This document shows positions 51,748 to 60,425 of a DNA stretch of 64,000 nucleotides, piece after piece. The position numbers and the translations under genes are program-made. Positions within the stretch are counted from its first letter, which is position 1, and each line of letters starts with the position of its first letter. Source of the DNA: an uncultured Collinsella sp. (GTDB taxonomy: Bacteria; Actinomycetota; Coriobacteriia; Coriobacteriales; Coriobacteriaceae); assembly GCA_902470365.1 (NCBI GenBank), contig CABRFZ010000003.1, forward strand, positions 1 to 64,000, read 5' to 3'. The notes under the pieces were generated by a model that saw only the letters and a list, made by a program, of their open reading frames with translations, searched no databases and was not told the origin of the DNA.

Positions 51748-52983
51748 CTAGGGCCGGGGCGTTCCGCAGTTGCTGCAGAACTTGCCGCCGTTTTCACTAC
51801 CGCAGTTGGGGCAGAACCACTTGGCCGGTGCCGGGGCGGGTGCGGGACTACCGCACTCGGAGCAGAACTTGCCGGTGTTGGTGGCGCCGCAGCTGCAGGT
51901 CCATGCGCCGGCCGCAGGTGCGGCGGCAGGAGCCGGGGCGGGTGCCGGAGCCGGCTGCGGGGCGGCCTGCTGCTGTGCCTGGCCGGCGGCGAACAGCTGA
52001 CTGGCGTTCATGCCGCCCATGCCGCCTGCCATGCCCATGCCCATAAAGCCGGTCATCGCGCCGTTGGGGTTGGCGGCTGCCGCGCGCATTGCGTCGCTCT
52101 GGGCGCTGGCAATGTTGGCTGCCGCCATGGTGGGATCGCGCATGACCGCGGCTTTCTGCAGGTCCTTGATCATCTGCTCGTCCTCTTGCGAGGCGGCGAT
52201 GGAGTTAACGCCAAAGCTCACGATCTCGACGCCGCGCAGGTCACGCCAGTCGGCAGAGAGGACCTCGTTGAGCGCGCGGGCGAGCTCGGTGGTGTGGCCG
52301 GGGATGGCACTGTAGCGGATGCCCATCTCCGAGATCTTGGCAAAGGCGGGCTGCAGGGCGGTGAGCAGCTCGGACTTAAGCTGGCTGTCGATCTTGTCGC
52401 GCGTGTAGCTATCGGTCACGTTGCCGCATACGTTGGTGTAGAACAGCAGCGGGTTGGTGATGCGGTACGAATACTCGCCGTTGCAGCGCACGGAGATGTC
52501 GACGTCCAGGCCAATGTTGTTATCGACCACGCGGAAGGGCACGGGCGAGGCGGTGCCGTACTTGTTGCCGATGATCTCCTTGGTGTTGATGAAGTAGACA
52601 CGCTGGTCCTTGCCCGCGTCGCCGCCAAAGGTAAAGCGGCTGCCGATATTGGCGAAGGTCTCCTTGATGGAATCGCCCAGGTTGCCGCTAAAGACGCTCG
52701 GCTCGCTGCCGGTATCGAAGACGAACTCACCGGGCTCCAGCGCGACTTCGATGATCTTGCCGTTTTGCACCACGAGCATGCCCTGGCCGTCGTTGACGGC
52801 GATGACCGAGCCGTTGGAGATGACGTTGTCCTCGCCGCGCGTGTTGGAGCTGCGGCCACCGGTACGTTTGCTGCCCTTGCAGGCCAAGACGTCGGCAGGC
52901 ATCGATTCGCAGTAGATAAATTCCTTCCACTGGTCGGCCATGACGCCGCCGGCAGCTCCCAATCCAGCTTTCAAGAGTCCCAT
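51748..52983 (-). CDS. SPFH-domain protein with C-terminal zinc ribbons (YdjI-like)
   Basis: 411 residues. The SPFH/band-7-like fold spans ~30-290 (SNGSVIAVNDGQGMLVVQNG; LLTALQPAFAKISEMGIRYSAIPGH). Gly/Met- and Ala/Pro-rich linkers follow. Two zinc ribbons end the protein (CSCGATNTGKFCSECG; CPNCGSENGGKFCSNCG). This is the architecture of B. subtilis YdjI, which works with YdjG/YdjH to place PspA on membranes. It probably forms an operon with the two zinc-ribbon genes upstream (53032 and 54379, same strand). Confidence 0.82.
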   Translation of the reverse strand: MGLLKAGLGAAGGVMADQWKEFIYCESMPADVLACKGSKRTGGRSSNTRGEDNVISNGSVIAVNDGQGMLVVQNGKIIEVALEPGEFVFDTGSEPSVFSGNLGDSIKETFANIGSRFTFGGDAGKDQRVYFINTKEIIGNKYGTASPVPFRVVDNNIGLDVDISVRCNGEYSYRITNPLLFYTNVCGNVTDSYTRDKIDSQLKSELLTALQPAFAKISEMGIRYSAIPGHTTELARALNEVLSADWRDLRGVEIVSFGVNSIAASQEDEQMIKDLQKAAVMRDPTMAAANIASAQSDAMRAAAANPNGAMTGFMGMGMAGGMGGMNASQLFAAGQAQQQAAPQPAPAPAPAPAAAPAAGAWTCSCGATNTGKFCSECGSPAPAPAPAKWFCPNCGSENGGKFCSNCGTPRP

Positions 52984-53031
52984 GGTGATCTTCCTTTCTC
53001 GTCAAAGGCCGGGTGGTATTGGTTGGATTGC

Positions 53032-54354
53032 TTAGTCGTCCTTGTCGTCTTTCATGACAACGGTGGTCTCGGTGTGGCTGAAGGTGTCGTGCTTCTCGGT
53101 CAGGTCGAGCTCGCCACAATACTCATCGGCATGGGTTGCTTCGTTGGCCGTCTTGAGCTGGCCTACCAGTAGCACGTCTCCGATAATCACGATGATCAGC
53201 GGCGCGATGACGTTGATGAGGATGCCCTCGATATCAAAGGTGAGGTAATCCGGATCGAAGGCGTATTCCCCCATAAAGAGAATCTGGGAGAGGATAAATC
53301 CGATCACGAAGAACAGCACCGAGGCGATGGCGAGCTTGGGCTTGGAGCAGGGGAGCACGCCGACCAAGCGGCCGGTCTGGCCGTTCATGGCAAACAGGTA
53401 GCTCTTGCCGTTCCACGAGGTGGAGAGCATCCAGACGGGGAACAGGGCGTAGTCGCTGTCTTCCCAGGTGTAGTCGAGCTGCTTGCTTTCGACCGTGGCA
53501 TCGTCGTATTCGTCGACGACGGTCTCACGCAGGGCCGAGATCGTGCTTTCTTCCATACGGCGCTCGGCGCGCGCCTTGCAGGTCTCGCAGTCCTTGTCGT
53601 AACGGTTGGCGATGTAGCCGGGCATATATGCGATCGAGAACGGACGCAGTGCGTCGTAGTCAAACGGCTCGATGGCGTCCATGTGGCCGTCGGGCATCTT
53701 GGACGATCCGTCGACGGGCACGCGCTTAAACGAGATATTGCCCTTGCGATAGGCATCGTAGTGGTCGGTGGTCGTGACGGTGCGGTCGGATTCCTCGGTC
53801 ACGGTCTCGTTGGTCGCGTCAAAGTACACTTCGCCGTCAACGCGGGCGCCGTAGAGCCAAAACGGCACGTAGACACCTTGGACCTCGTCGATGTGGTTGC
53901 CGGTGACAAAGCTCTTGGGCAGCAAGATCTTGCCCTTGTAGTGTTCCTTGAGTGCGGCCGTGACGTCATCGCGCCCGAGCTTAAACGGAATCACCAGGTC
54001 GGGTGAGAAGTCGCCAGAGAGCTGGCCGGGCGCCACGGCGGAGTTACCGCAGTACGGGCAGGTGGTGACGGCGACGGTGCCGTCGGACACGAGCTCGGCG
54101 CCGCACGACGAGCAGATGTAGCCGGCGTTTTGGGCCAGCTCCTGCACGGCATCGTCGACAGCAGGCTTGGGGGCCGCGGCTGCGGCATCGGCTTTGGCAT
54201 CTGCCTTGTCCTGGCGCTCGCGATAGAGGGCCTCGACTTCTTCGACTTCAAAGCGCGAGTCACAGTAGTCGCAGACGAGCTTTTGCTCGGCGCTGGCAAA
54301 ATGCAAGGGGCCACCGCAGGCAGGGCACTGATAGTTAACGCTCTCGAAGGCCAT
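53032..54354 (-). CDS. Zinc-ribbon membrane protein (YdjG-like)
   Basis: 440 residues. There are two N-terminal zinc ribbons (CPACGG..CDYCDSRF; CSSCGAEL..CPYCGNS). A central domain (~125-330: VIPFKLGRDDVTAALKEHYKGK) is followed by one C-terminal hydrophobic segment and then a second (SVLFFVIGFILSQILFMG; GILINVIAPLIIVIIGDVLLVG). It matches the TFIIB-ribbon membrane proteins linked to SPFH proteins. Its inferred role is membrane-stress or curvature organisation with the neighbouring SPFH protein. Confidence 0.75.
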   Translation of the reverse strand: MAFESVNYQCPACGGPLHFASAEQKLVCDYCDSRFEVEEVEALYRERQDKADAKADAAAAAPKPAVDDAVQELAQNAGYICSSCGAELVSDGTVAVTTCPYCGNSAVAPGQLSGDFSPDLVIPFKLGRDDVTAALKEHYKGKILLPKSFVTGNHIDEVQGVYVPFWLYGARVDGEVYFDATNETVTEESDRTVTTTDHYDAYRKGNISFKRVPVDGSSKMPDGHMDAIEPFDYDALRPFSIAYMPGYIANRYDKDCETCKARAERRMEESTISALRETVVDEYDDATVESKQLDYTWEDSDYALFPVWMLSTSWNGKSYLFAMNGQTGRLVGVLPCSKPKLAIASVLFFVIGFILSQILFMGEYAFDPDYLTFDIEGILINVIAPLIIVIIGDVLLVGQLKTANEATHADEYCGELDLTEKHDTFSHTETTVVMKDDKDD

Positions 54355-54378
54355 GATCGGTCCTTTCGCTGCCGGAGG

Positions 54379-55116
54379 CTATGCGCCGATGGCGCCGCCG
54401 CAGTATTCGCAGCGCCCACTGGCATCGGGAATGGTGGTGGCTCCGCAGAAGGGGCAGGTCACCGCGGTCTTGGGGGCCTTGGCGGCCACGACGCTGTCGC
54501 GCGTCTCCTGGCGCAGCTGCACCAGCGCGTCGCGGACCTCGGTTGCCTGGCGCTTGGCCTCGCGGTATTCGATGGAGCCGCGCTGATCGATGGTGGAGTC
54601 GTTCACGCGCAGGTTGATCTCGGTAAAGTACGGCGTGTTGACGTGGATGGTCAGATTAAAGTCGTAATCCAGGTCGTAGCGCGGCGGGTTGTAGCTCTCG
54701 CGCTCGCCGTCCTTGGTCTCGCGATAGATCTCGGTGCGATGCTCGTCGATATCCATATCGCAGCCGAGTACCTGCGAGAACTCGATGATGTCGGGATTGG
54801 CGTCGCGCCAGCGGCTCTGCGAAGTGATGATCAACAGGCCCGCGTCCTCATCGAGCATAATATTGGTGCGCCCGGCAGAAAGCGTGCGCGTGGGGTTGAA
54901 CGAAGACAGGCGCTCGGCGTTGGCCTCGCGGTAGGCGAGTTGCTCACGGATATCGTCCGCGGTGCTGGAGCGATAGCCGTGAAAGTAGGGGGAGAGCTTG
55001 CCGGCGCACTCTTTGCACAGGTAGCCTTCATTGATTTTTGTCTTACCTAGAAGTCCCAGCTCGGTACCGCAAATCGCGCACTCTTTCTTCTCGAACATCT
55101 TGTCAAAGAAGCCCAT
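54379..55116 (-). CDS. DUF4428 / zinc-ribbon protein
   Basis: 245 residues. The N-terminal DUF4428 zinc finger reads CAICGTELG..CKECAGKL. A beta-rich middle (~75-175) resembles PH/lipid-binding folds. A short coiled coil (~180-215) and a C-terminal zinc ribbon CPFCGATT..CEYCGG complete it. It is the first gene of the three-gene minus-strand cluster with the YdjG-like and SPFH proteins (24- and 48-bp gaps). Confidence 0.72.
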   Translation of the reverse strand: MGFFDKMFEKKECAICGTELGLLGKTKINEGYLCKECAGKLSPYFHGYRSSTADDIREQLAYREANAERLSSFNPTRTLSAGRTNIMLDEDAGLLIITSQSRWRDANPDIIEFSQVLGCDMDIDEHRTEIYRETKDGERESYNPPRYDLDYDFNLTIHVNTPYFTEINLRVNDSTIDQRGSIEYREAKRQATEVRDALVQLRQETRDSVVAAKAPKTAVTCPFCGATTIPDASGRCEYCGGAIGA

Positions 55117-55493
55117 GGCTGCCTCCCATCAACTGGTAGCGTGTGTCACTTTTGATGATGGACGAGCGCGCGATCTTTCACGATACCCAGACGGCTCAAC
55201 GAGTCTCCACAACTGGGACACATGGCCCATTTTTCATCCGACACATAGGGACACTCCTTGCTGCGGGTAGTCATTGGGCACTCATTGGGGACGTACTTAA
55301 ATGAGTGGCAGTTGGAGACACTTCTTGCCGAGCTAGAGGCCGCGCGTGTCCCTTCTGGTCCATGAGGCTCAAAACCGCGGTGTGACGTGAACGGCTGGGG
55401 TCAAATTTGCAGCATTTCAAGCCTGGCTTCGATATTGAGACTGGTTCTTTATTAAAATAGATTTCCAGACAATTGAGCGGCTGGGGGTTAACC

Positions 55494-57038
55494 ATGGGGG
55501 ACATGGGAGACACAATCGCATATTTGCGTCGGGGCATTCGGGAGATTATATGCCTGGCGCTGTTCTTCTTCACGTTTTTGGCGTGCGAGTATCTCTTTGA
55601 CGTGCGCATGGCCGAGTTCGTGTCTCCGAACGAGGTCGTTATTTATGAGAGCCTTGTCATCGGCGCGAGCGTGATTGGCTTCTTTGTGCGTCCCGTTCTG
55701 TACTATCGCCGTCCCCATGCTATCGACGCGACGAGTGACATCACGGGCGTTTTGCTGGTGGCGGCATTGCTGCTGTTGATTGTGGCGGTTCAGGTTGAGG
55801 TGGTAATTGCCGGCGGTTTGGTGGCGTGCTGCGCGCTGGGCTACTGCGGATCGACTGCCCACGCAAACTTTGCACGGCGCTTTGCGCGGACGCCCTGCTT
55901 GGCGCGTGCCGCCGCACTTTCCTACGCCATGGGCGTTCTGGTGCAGGTGCTCAACCACATGGTGATGCCTGCCGGCATTCCTCAGCAGGCTGTTCTGGTT
56001 GTCTGTGCGACCGCGCAGGTGGCGTCGCTCCACGGCGCCCGACGCGCCAAGCTGCGCGACGAGTCCGATCCCAGCTTTGAACCCAGTGTTGCCGGGCTTT
56101 CGGTAGATGCTTTGGAACATGGCGCCAAGTGGCAAGACGATCCCGAGGCAAAGGCGGCATTCCGTCGTGCCGTAGTTCGCCTGACCGTAGCGACGGCGTA
56201 CCTTTCCGGCGTATTCGCCGCTCTCAACGCGGGCTTCACGACCTTGCATGCTGTCGGAGCCGTTGATTTGGGTGACTGGCCGCGCCTGCTGCTTGTCGTG
56301 AGCTCGTTGGCTGCCGGCGTCCTATTTGACCTGCACGGCCGCTCGTATATGAATATCGGCATGACATGTGCCGCCATACTGTCCACGCTTTCGTTCTTTG
56401 TGCTCATCGTCGATGGCAATGGCGGCAACGAGCTTGCTGCCACGATTATCTTTTATCTGGGCTCGGGCTTTTTCGTGGTGTTCTTTACCACAAAATATGC
56501 CGCCGTCTCGCTCTATGCGCGCTGGTCATATTTTTGGCCGTGCATGGGTCGCGTCGTCAACAACGTGTGCTCGATGTTCGTGACGGCGCCGGCAGTGGCG
56601 ATTATCTCGAGTCAAAATGTGCTGGCTGCGGTCGGTGCGGCGCTCGTGATGTTTGTGGGCATTGCGATTACGCTGCTGGGGCAGTTGGGGCAACGAGCCG
56701 ATGATGCCGCGATGCGGGACGGACCGCCGCTTGCCACCGACGATCTTGGTGGGGATCTTGCGCCCACATGCTCCGACCCCGAGCCCGTGGAGGCAGCGGA
56801 GCTCACGTCCGATGAACGCCTCGATGCTTTCGTCGCCACCTTTGGGCTTACAGAGCGCGAGCGCGATATTCTTGAGGTCTTGGTCGTTTCGGACCAGAGC
56901 GTTCAGGACATCGCCACAACGCTCTTCCTTTCGCGCTCCACGCTCTATCGCCACATTTCCTCGATCAACAAAAAGGCCGGTACCGCCTCGCGTGTGGCCC
57001 TTATCAACTTCTTCTGGTCCTGGACACCCAAGGACTAG
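55494..57038 (+). CDS. Membrane-embedded LuxR-family regulator (12-TM plus HTH)
   Basis: 514 residues: about 12 hydrophobic helices (MFS-like) in residues ~15-420, then a linker and a C-terminal LuxR helix-turn-helix (LTERERDILEVLVVSDQSVQDIATTLFLSRSTLYRHI). Proteins with a transporter-like sensor fused directly to LuxR DNA-binding are abundant in Coriobacteriia. They are thought to sense a small molecule and regulate neighbouring enzymes. The ATG at 55494 follows GGGGGT. The only close gene is the convergent mgtA. The 375-bp gap upstream contains a 'GGGGACGTAC' repeat fragment (55271-55330). Confidence 0.87.
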   Translation: MGDMGDTIAYLRRGIREIICLALFFFTFLACEYLFDVRMAEFVSPNEVVIYESLVIGASVIGFFVRPVLYYRRPHAIDATSDITGVLLVAALLLLIVAVQVEVVIAGGLVACCALGYCGSTAHANFARRFARTPCLARAAALSYAMGVLVQVLNHMVMPAGIPQQAVLVVCATAQVASLHGARRAKLRDESDPSFEPSVAGLSVDALEHGAKWQDDPEAKAAFRRAVVRLTVATAYLSGVFAALNAGFTTLHAVGAVDLGDWPRLLLVVSSLAAGVLFDLHGRSYMNIGMTCAAILSTLSFFVLIVDGNGGNELAATIIFYLGSGFFVVFFTTKYAAVSLYARWSYFWPCMGRVVNNVCSMFVTAPAVAIISSQNVLAAVGAALVMFVGIAITLLGQLGQRADDAAMRDGPPLATDDLGGDLAPTCSDPEPVEAAELTSDERLDAFVATFGLTERERDILEVLVVSDQSVQDIATTLFLSRSTLYRHISSINKKAGTASRVALINFFWSWTPKD

Positions 57039-57052
57039 CTAATCTCCCAATA

Positions 57053-57119
57053 AGTTGCGGTGGAATAGTCCCTAAATTAAAGTCACGGGGCTTTAAACAG
57101 GAACTATTTCACCGCAACT
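57053..57119. repeat. 20-bp hairpin between convergent genes
   Basis: 57053-57072 (AGTTGCGGTGGAATAGTCCC) pairs with 57100-57119 at 18 of 20 positions. The loop contains a second inverted pair, TTAAAG/CTTTAA. From 57125 to 57200 the sequence is a degenerate GGCAACGGCAGCGG low-complexity stretch. Confidence 0.75.
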
Positions 57120-57219
57120 GCTGGGGGGATAGACTGCGGCGGCGGCAGAGGCAACGGCAGCGGCGTTGGCAGCTGTGGTAGTGGCAACGGCAGCTGGCAG
57201 GGTGTTTTCCGTCTACTTG

Positions 57220-59988
57220 CTACAGCAGCTCGCCGTGGCGGGCAATGTAGCGGCGCTTTGCCAGCTGGGTGAGCGCGATATAGGCGGTAACGATGCCAAT
57301 GAGCAGCCCAAAAAAGCTCGTGGGCAGCGGCATGAGGCCGAGCGCATCGGCGATGGGGCTTGCCGGCAGCCAGGTGACGAGCGCCAGGCCCAGCACGGTA
57401 AGAACGCACAATGCGGGCGCGGCGTGGTCGCGCGGGCTCGGCAGATTCGGGGAGCGCAACATGTGGACCACGAGTGTCTGCGACCACATGGACTCGACAA
57501 ACCAGCCGCTCTGGAAGAGCGCAGCAAAGGTCGCCATACCCGCGACGTCGCCCGCGGCGGCAAGCTCGGACCAGCTTGCGTCCACGGCGGCGGGGCACAC
57601 GACAAAGAAGAGCGCGGCGAAGGTCACGATGTCAAACAGCGAGCTCACGGGGCCCAGCTCGAGCATAAAGCCCTTGATGGACGCGGCGTCCCAGGCACGC
57701 GGGCGGGCAGTCCAGGCGTCATCGACGGTGTCCCACGGCAGTGCGATGCACACGATCTCGTAGACCAGCGACAGCAGTACCAGCTGCAGGGCGCTCATGG
57801 GCAAAAACGGCAAGAACAGGCTCGCGACGGTCACGGACAGCACATTGCCAAAGTTGGAGCTCACCGTGGTCTTGAGGTACTTGAGCAGGTTGCCGTAAGT
57901 GCGGCGGCCTTCGATGGTGCCGCGCTCGAGCACGCCCAGGTCCTTCTGAAGCAAGATGATATCGGCGGATTCCTTGGCAATATCGACGGCCGAATCGACC
58001 GAGATGCCGCAATCGCTCGCACGCATGGCGGCGGCGTCGTTGATGCCGTCGCCCATAAAGCCCACGGTGTGGCCGAGCATCTCGCGCATGACACGTACCA
58101 GGCGCGCCTTCTGCAGCGGCGAGAGCTTGGCGAAGAGGTGGGTTTTCTCGGCGCGCTTGGCAAGTTCGGCGTCATCGAGCGCATCGATCTCGGAGCCGAG
58201 CAAGACGTTGCTCGCATCGATACCAATCTGCTCGCAGACGGTGGCGGCGACGCGGTCGTTGTCGCCGGTTAGGACCTTGACCGCCACGCCCTTGGCCTCG
58301 AGGGTGGCGACGGCGCCCGCGGCACTTGCTTTGGGCGGATCGAGGAAGGCCAAAAAGCCCATCAGCACCATGTCGCACTCGTCGGCGATGCCAAACTCGC
58401 CCACGCAGCGCGGATTGGTCTTCTGCGCCACGGCAATTACGCGTAGGCCCTCGGCGTTAAGTCCGGCGATCTGCTTGCGAATCTGGGCGAGCTTCTCGTC
58501 GGTGAGCGGCTGAGCGATGCCATCGATCTCGACAAAGGAGCAGATCTCGAGCATTTCCTCGGCAGCGCCCTTGGTAACCATCTGGGTTTTGCCTTGGGCG
58601 TCGGCGACAACTACGCTCAGGCGACGGCGCGAGAAATCGAAGGGAACCTCGTCGACCTTGGTGTAGCGGTCGCGCAGGCTCTGGCCCAGCATGGAATCGG
58701 GTGCGACGGTCGAGGGCGTCACATCGGCACGGTCGATTACGGCCAGGTCGATAAGATTTTTGAGGCCGGTCTGGAAGAAGCTGTTCAAAAACGCATGGCG
58801 CAGCACGCGCGCGTCCTCGTTGCCATCGGTGTTGAGGTAGCGCTCGAGCACGATGCGGTCTTCGGTGAGGGTGCCGGTCTTGTCGCAGCACAGGACGTCC
58901 ATCGCTCCGAGGTTTTGAATCGCCGGCAGCTCCTTGACGATAACCTGGCGACGGGCGAGGTCCTTGGCGCCCTGCGACAGGCTCGTGGTCACGATGACGG
59001 GAAGCATCTGCGGCGTGATGCCCACGGCCACGCTCGTGGCGAACAGCAGCGCGTCGATGACGTTGCCCTTGGTGGCGGCGTTGATGGCAAAGACGGCCGG
59101 CGCCATAACGAGCATCAGGCGCACCAGCAGCATGGAGACGCTCGAGACGCCGCGGTCAAACGCGCTCTTTTCGCCGCGCCCGTTGAGCATCTTGGCGATG
59201 CCGCCCAGGTAGGTGTCCGAGCCGGTGGCAACGACAAGCGCCATGGCGGCGCCGTTTTGCACGGAGGTGCCGGTAAAGACGATGTTCTTGCAGGCAGAGA
59301 GTGGCAGTGCGGAGCCGTCGGCGCCCTCGACGACGGTGACGGCGGTGGTCTTCTCGACGGCCTCGCTCTCGCCGGTGAGTGCGGACTCGATCACAAACAG
59401 GTCGCGCGCGGTGATGATGCGGGCATCTGCCGGCACCATATCGCCGGCAGAGAGACGGATTACATCGCCGGGGACGAGCTCGTCGAAGGGGATCTCGATG
59501 CGCTCGCCGTCGCGCAGGGCGGTGCAAGTGTTGGAGACCAGGTCCTTGAGGGCCTCGGCCGCATTGCCGCTGCGGGCTTCCTGGATAAACTTCATGCCGC
59601 CCGATACCAGCAGCATGATGCCGATGACGATGACCGTGGAGGGGTCGCGCTGCGGCTCGGGTGCGGCGAGCACGTCGATGTAGAGCGAGACCAGTGCGAG
59701 CGCGGCGAGGATGCCGGCGAAGGGATCGATGAACGCGTCGGCGATGCGGCGGGCGAGCGTTTTGGTCGTTGCCTCGATGGTGTTGGGGCCGACGGCGTTC
59801 AGGCGCTCAGTTGCCTGCTCGACGGTGAGGCCGTTTGCCGTGGCGTCAAGCAGTACGAGGGCGTCCTCGGCACTATGGGTGGCGGCGAATATGGTGTTCT
59901 TGGACAGGCCGGTATGAGCGGCAGGGCGCGCCGTGCGGCGGCGCTTGGAGATGGCTTCGAGTACCGTGACGGTTTTGAGCATCAGCAT
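57220..59988 (-). CDS. mgtA: Mg2+-importing P-type ATPase (P3B, MgtA/MgtB)
   Basis: 922 residues. The cation-ATPase N domain lies at ~40-110 and the actuator loop carries the TGES motif (SALTGESEAVEK). The phosphorylation site is CCDKTGTLTEDR, the hinge GDGINDAAAMRASDCG, and ten membrane helices are expected. The P3B-type C-terminal segments (LFLPFLPMSALQLVLLSLVYEI, PWDTVDD) identify MgtA/MgtB. It imports Mg2+ down the electrical gradient with ATP hydrolysis when magnesium is scarce. AAGGAGG precedes the ATG. A 23-codon leader frame and palindromes upstream suggest leader-based control. Confidence 0.93.
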   Translation of the reverse strand: MLMLKTVTVLEAISKRRRTARPAAHTGLSKNTIFAATHSAEDALVLLDATANGLTVEQATERLNAVGPNTIEATTKTLARRIADAFIDPFAGILAALALVSLYIDVLAAPEPQRDPSTVIVIGIMLLVSGGMKFIQEARSGNAAEALKDLVSNTCTALRDGERIEIPFDELVPGDVIRLSAGDMVPADARIITARDLFVIESALTGESEAVEKTTAVTVVEGADGSALPLSACKNIVFTGTSVQNGAAMALVVATGSDTYLGGIAKMLNGRGEKSAFDRGVSSVSMLLVRLMLVMAPAVFAINAATKGNVIDALLFATSVAVGITPQMLPVIVTTSLSQGAKDLARRQVIVKELPAIQNLGAMDVLCCDKTGTLTEDRIVLERYLNTDGNEDARVLRHAFLNSFFQTGLKNLIDLAVIDRADVTPSTVAPDSMLGQSLRDRYTKVDEVPFDFSRRRLSVVVADAQGKTQMVTKGAAEEMLEICSFVEIDGIAQPLTDEKLAQIRKQIAGLNAEGLRVIAVAQKTNPRCVGEFGIADECDMVLMGFLAFLDPPKASAAGAVATLEAKGVAVKVLTGDNDRVAATVCEQIGIDASNVLLGSEIDALDDAELAKRAEKTHLFAKLSPLQKARLVRVMREMLGHTVGFMGDGINDAAAMRASDCGISVDSAVDIAKESADIILLQKDLGVLERGTIEGRRTYGNLLKYLKTTVSSNFGNVLSVTVASLFLPFLPMSALQLVLLSLVYEIVCIALPWDTVDDAWTARPRAWDAASIKGFMLELGPVSSLFDIVTFAALFFVVCPAAVDASWSELAAAGDVAGMATFAALFQSGWFVESMWSQTLVVHMLRSPNLPSPRDHAAPALCVLTVLGLALVTWLPASPIADALGLMPLPTSFFGLLIGIVTAYIALTQLAKRRYIARHGELL

Positions 59989-60073
59989 AGGGTCCTCCTT
60001 GTTGAGGGGAGTTAGCGTACGTGTCGTATTTGCTTCAAAAAACCTAGATGTCGCTCACGTCAAGCTCTTGAGC

Positions 60074-60101
60074 CCACAAAGGGTGCAGCGCGCCTTTGCG
60101 G
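60074..60101 (-). promoter_or_regulatory. Hairpin in the mgtA leader
   Basis: On the minus strand CCGCAAAGG (60101-60093) pairs with CCTTTGTGG (60082-60074). It lies between the leader frame and mgtA, where an attenuation or anti-terminator structure would sit. No U-run directly follows, though a TTTTTT tract occurs about 40 nt further on. Confidence 0.35.
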
Positions 60102-60127
60102 TGGTTTTGGCGATCTGCCGGTGGCGT

Positions 60128-60199
60128 TTATGCGTGTGCGGAGTCCTCGCGGCGTGCCGAGGGCGACATGCAGGTTTTTCGACTAGGACTGCCTTCCAT
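60128..60199 (-). CDS. Candidate mgtA leader peptide (23 residues)
   Basis: The frame MEGSPSRKTCMSPSARREDSAHA starts at 60199 with an ideal ribosome site (TAGGAGGT, spacing 5) and stops at 60128, 139 bp before mgtA. The peptide is Ser/Arg/Pro-rich. Salmonella mgtA is governed by a similarly short Pro-rich leader (mgtL) whose translation responds to Mg2+ and proline/arginine supply. A comparable role here is inferred from position and the strong ribosome site; it could also be chance. Confidence 0.45.
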   Translation of the reverse strand: MEGSPSRKTCMSPSARREDSAHA

Positions 60200-60266
60200 G
60201 GCACACCTCCTAAAGGCTGAGCGCAGCGCGCTTTGGGTATCTCGTACCCCTTTTTAATCCGCCCGT

Positions 60267-60299
60267 ATTCTTGATGAGGGGGTTTGACATGTCAACCCC
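60267..60299 (-). promoter_or_regulatory. Promoter/operator for mgtA
   Basis: TTGACATGTCAA (60284-60295) is a perfect 12-bp palindrome flanked by GGGG and CCCC. On the minus strand its TTGACA forms a -35 with AAGAAT 17 bp further (60272-60267), reading toward the leader frame and mgtA. A regulator bound to the palindrome would cover the -35. Confidence 0.5.
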
Positions 60300-60425
60300 A
60301 TTGTTCGGAAAACCATTCCCCCTGACAAAGCCTTTACAGAATGCCGTGGCCCCAAAGCGCGCCCGCATCGACGCTTCGCCTGCGCTAAACTGGAAGGCAC
60401 GTACGCGATTACGAGAGGAGCCCGC

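Noticed and set aside
57104..57220. Pro/Leu-rich C-terminal coding sequence downstream of mgtA
   Set aside because: mgtA has a clean stop at 57220. The GGCAACGGCAGCGG stretch is low-complexity intergenic DNA that merely lacks stops in one frame.
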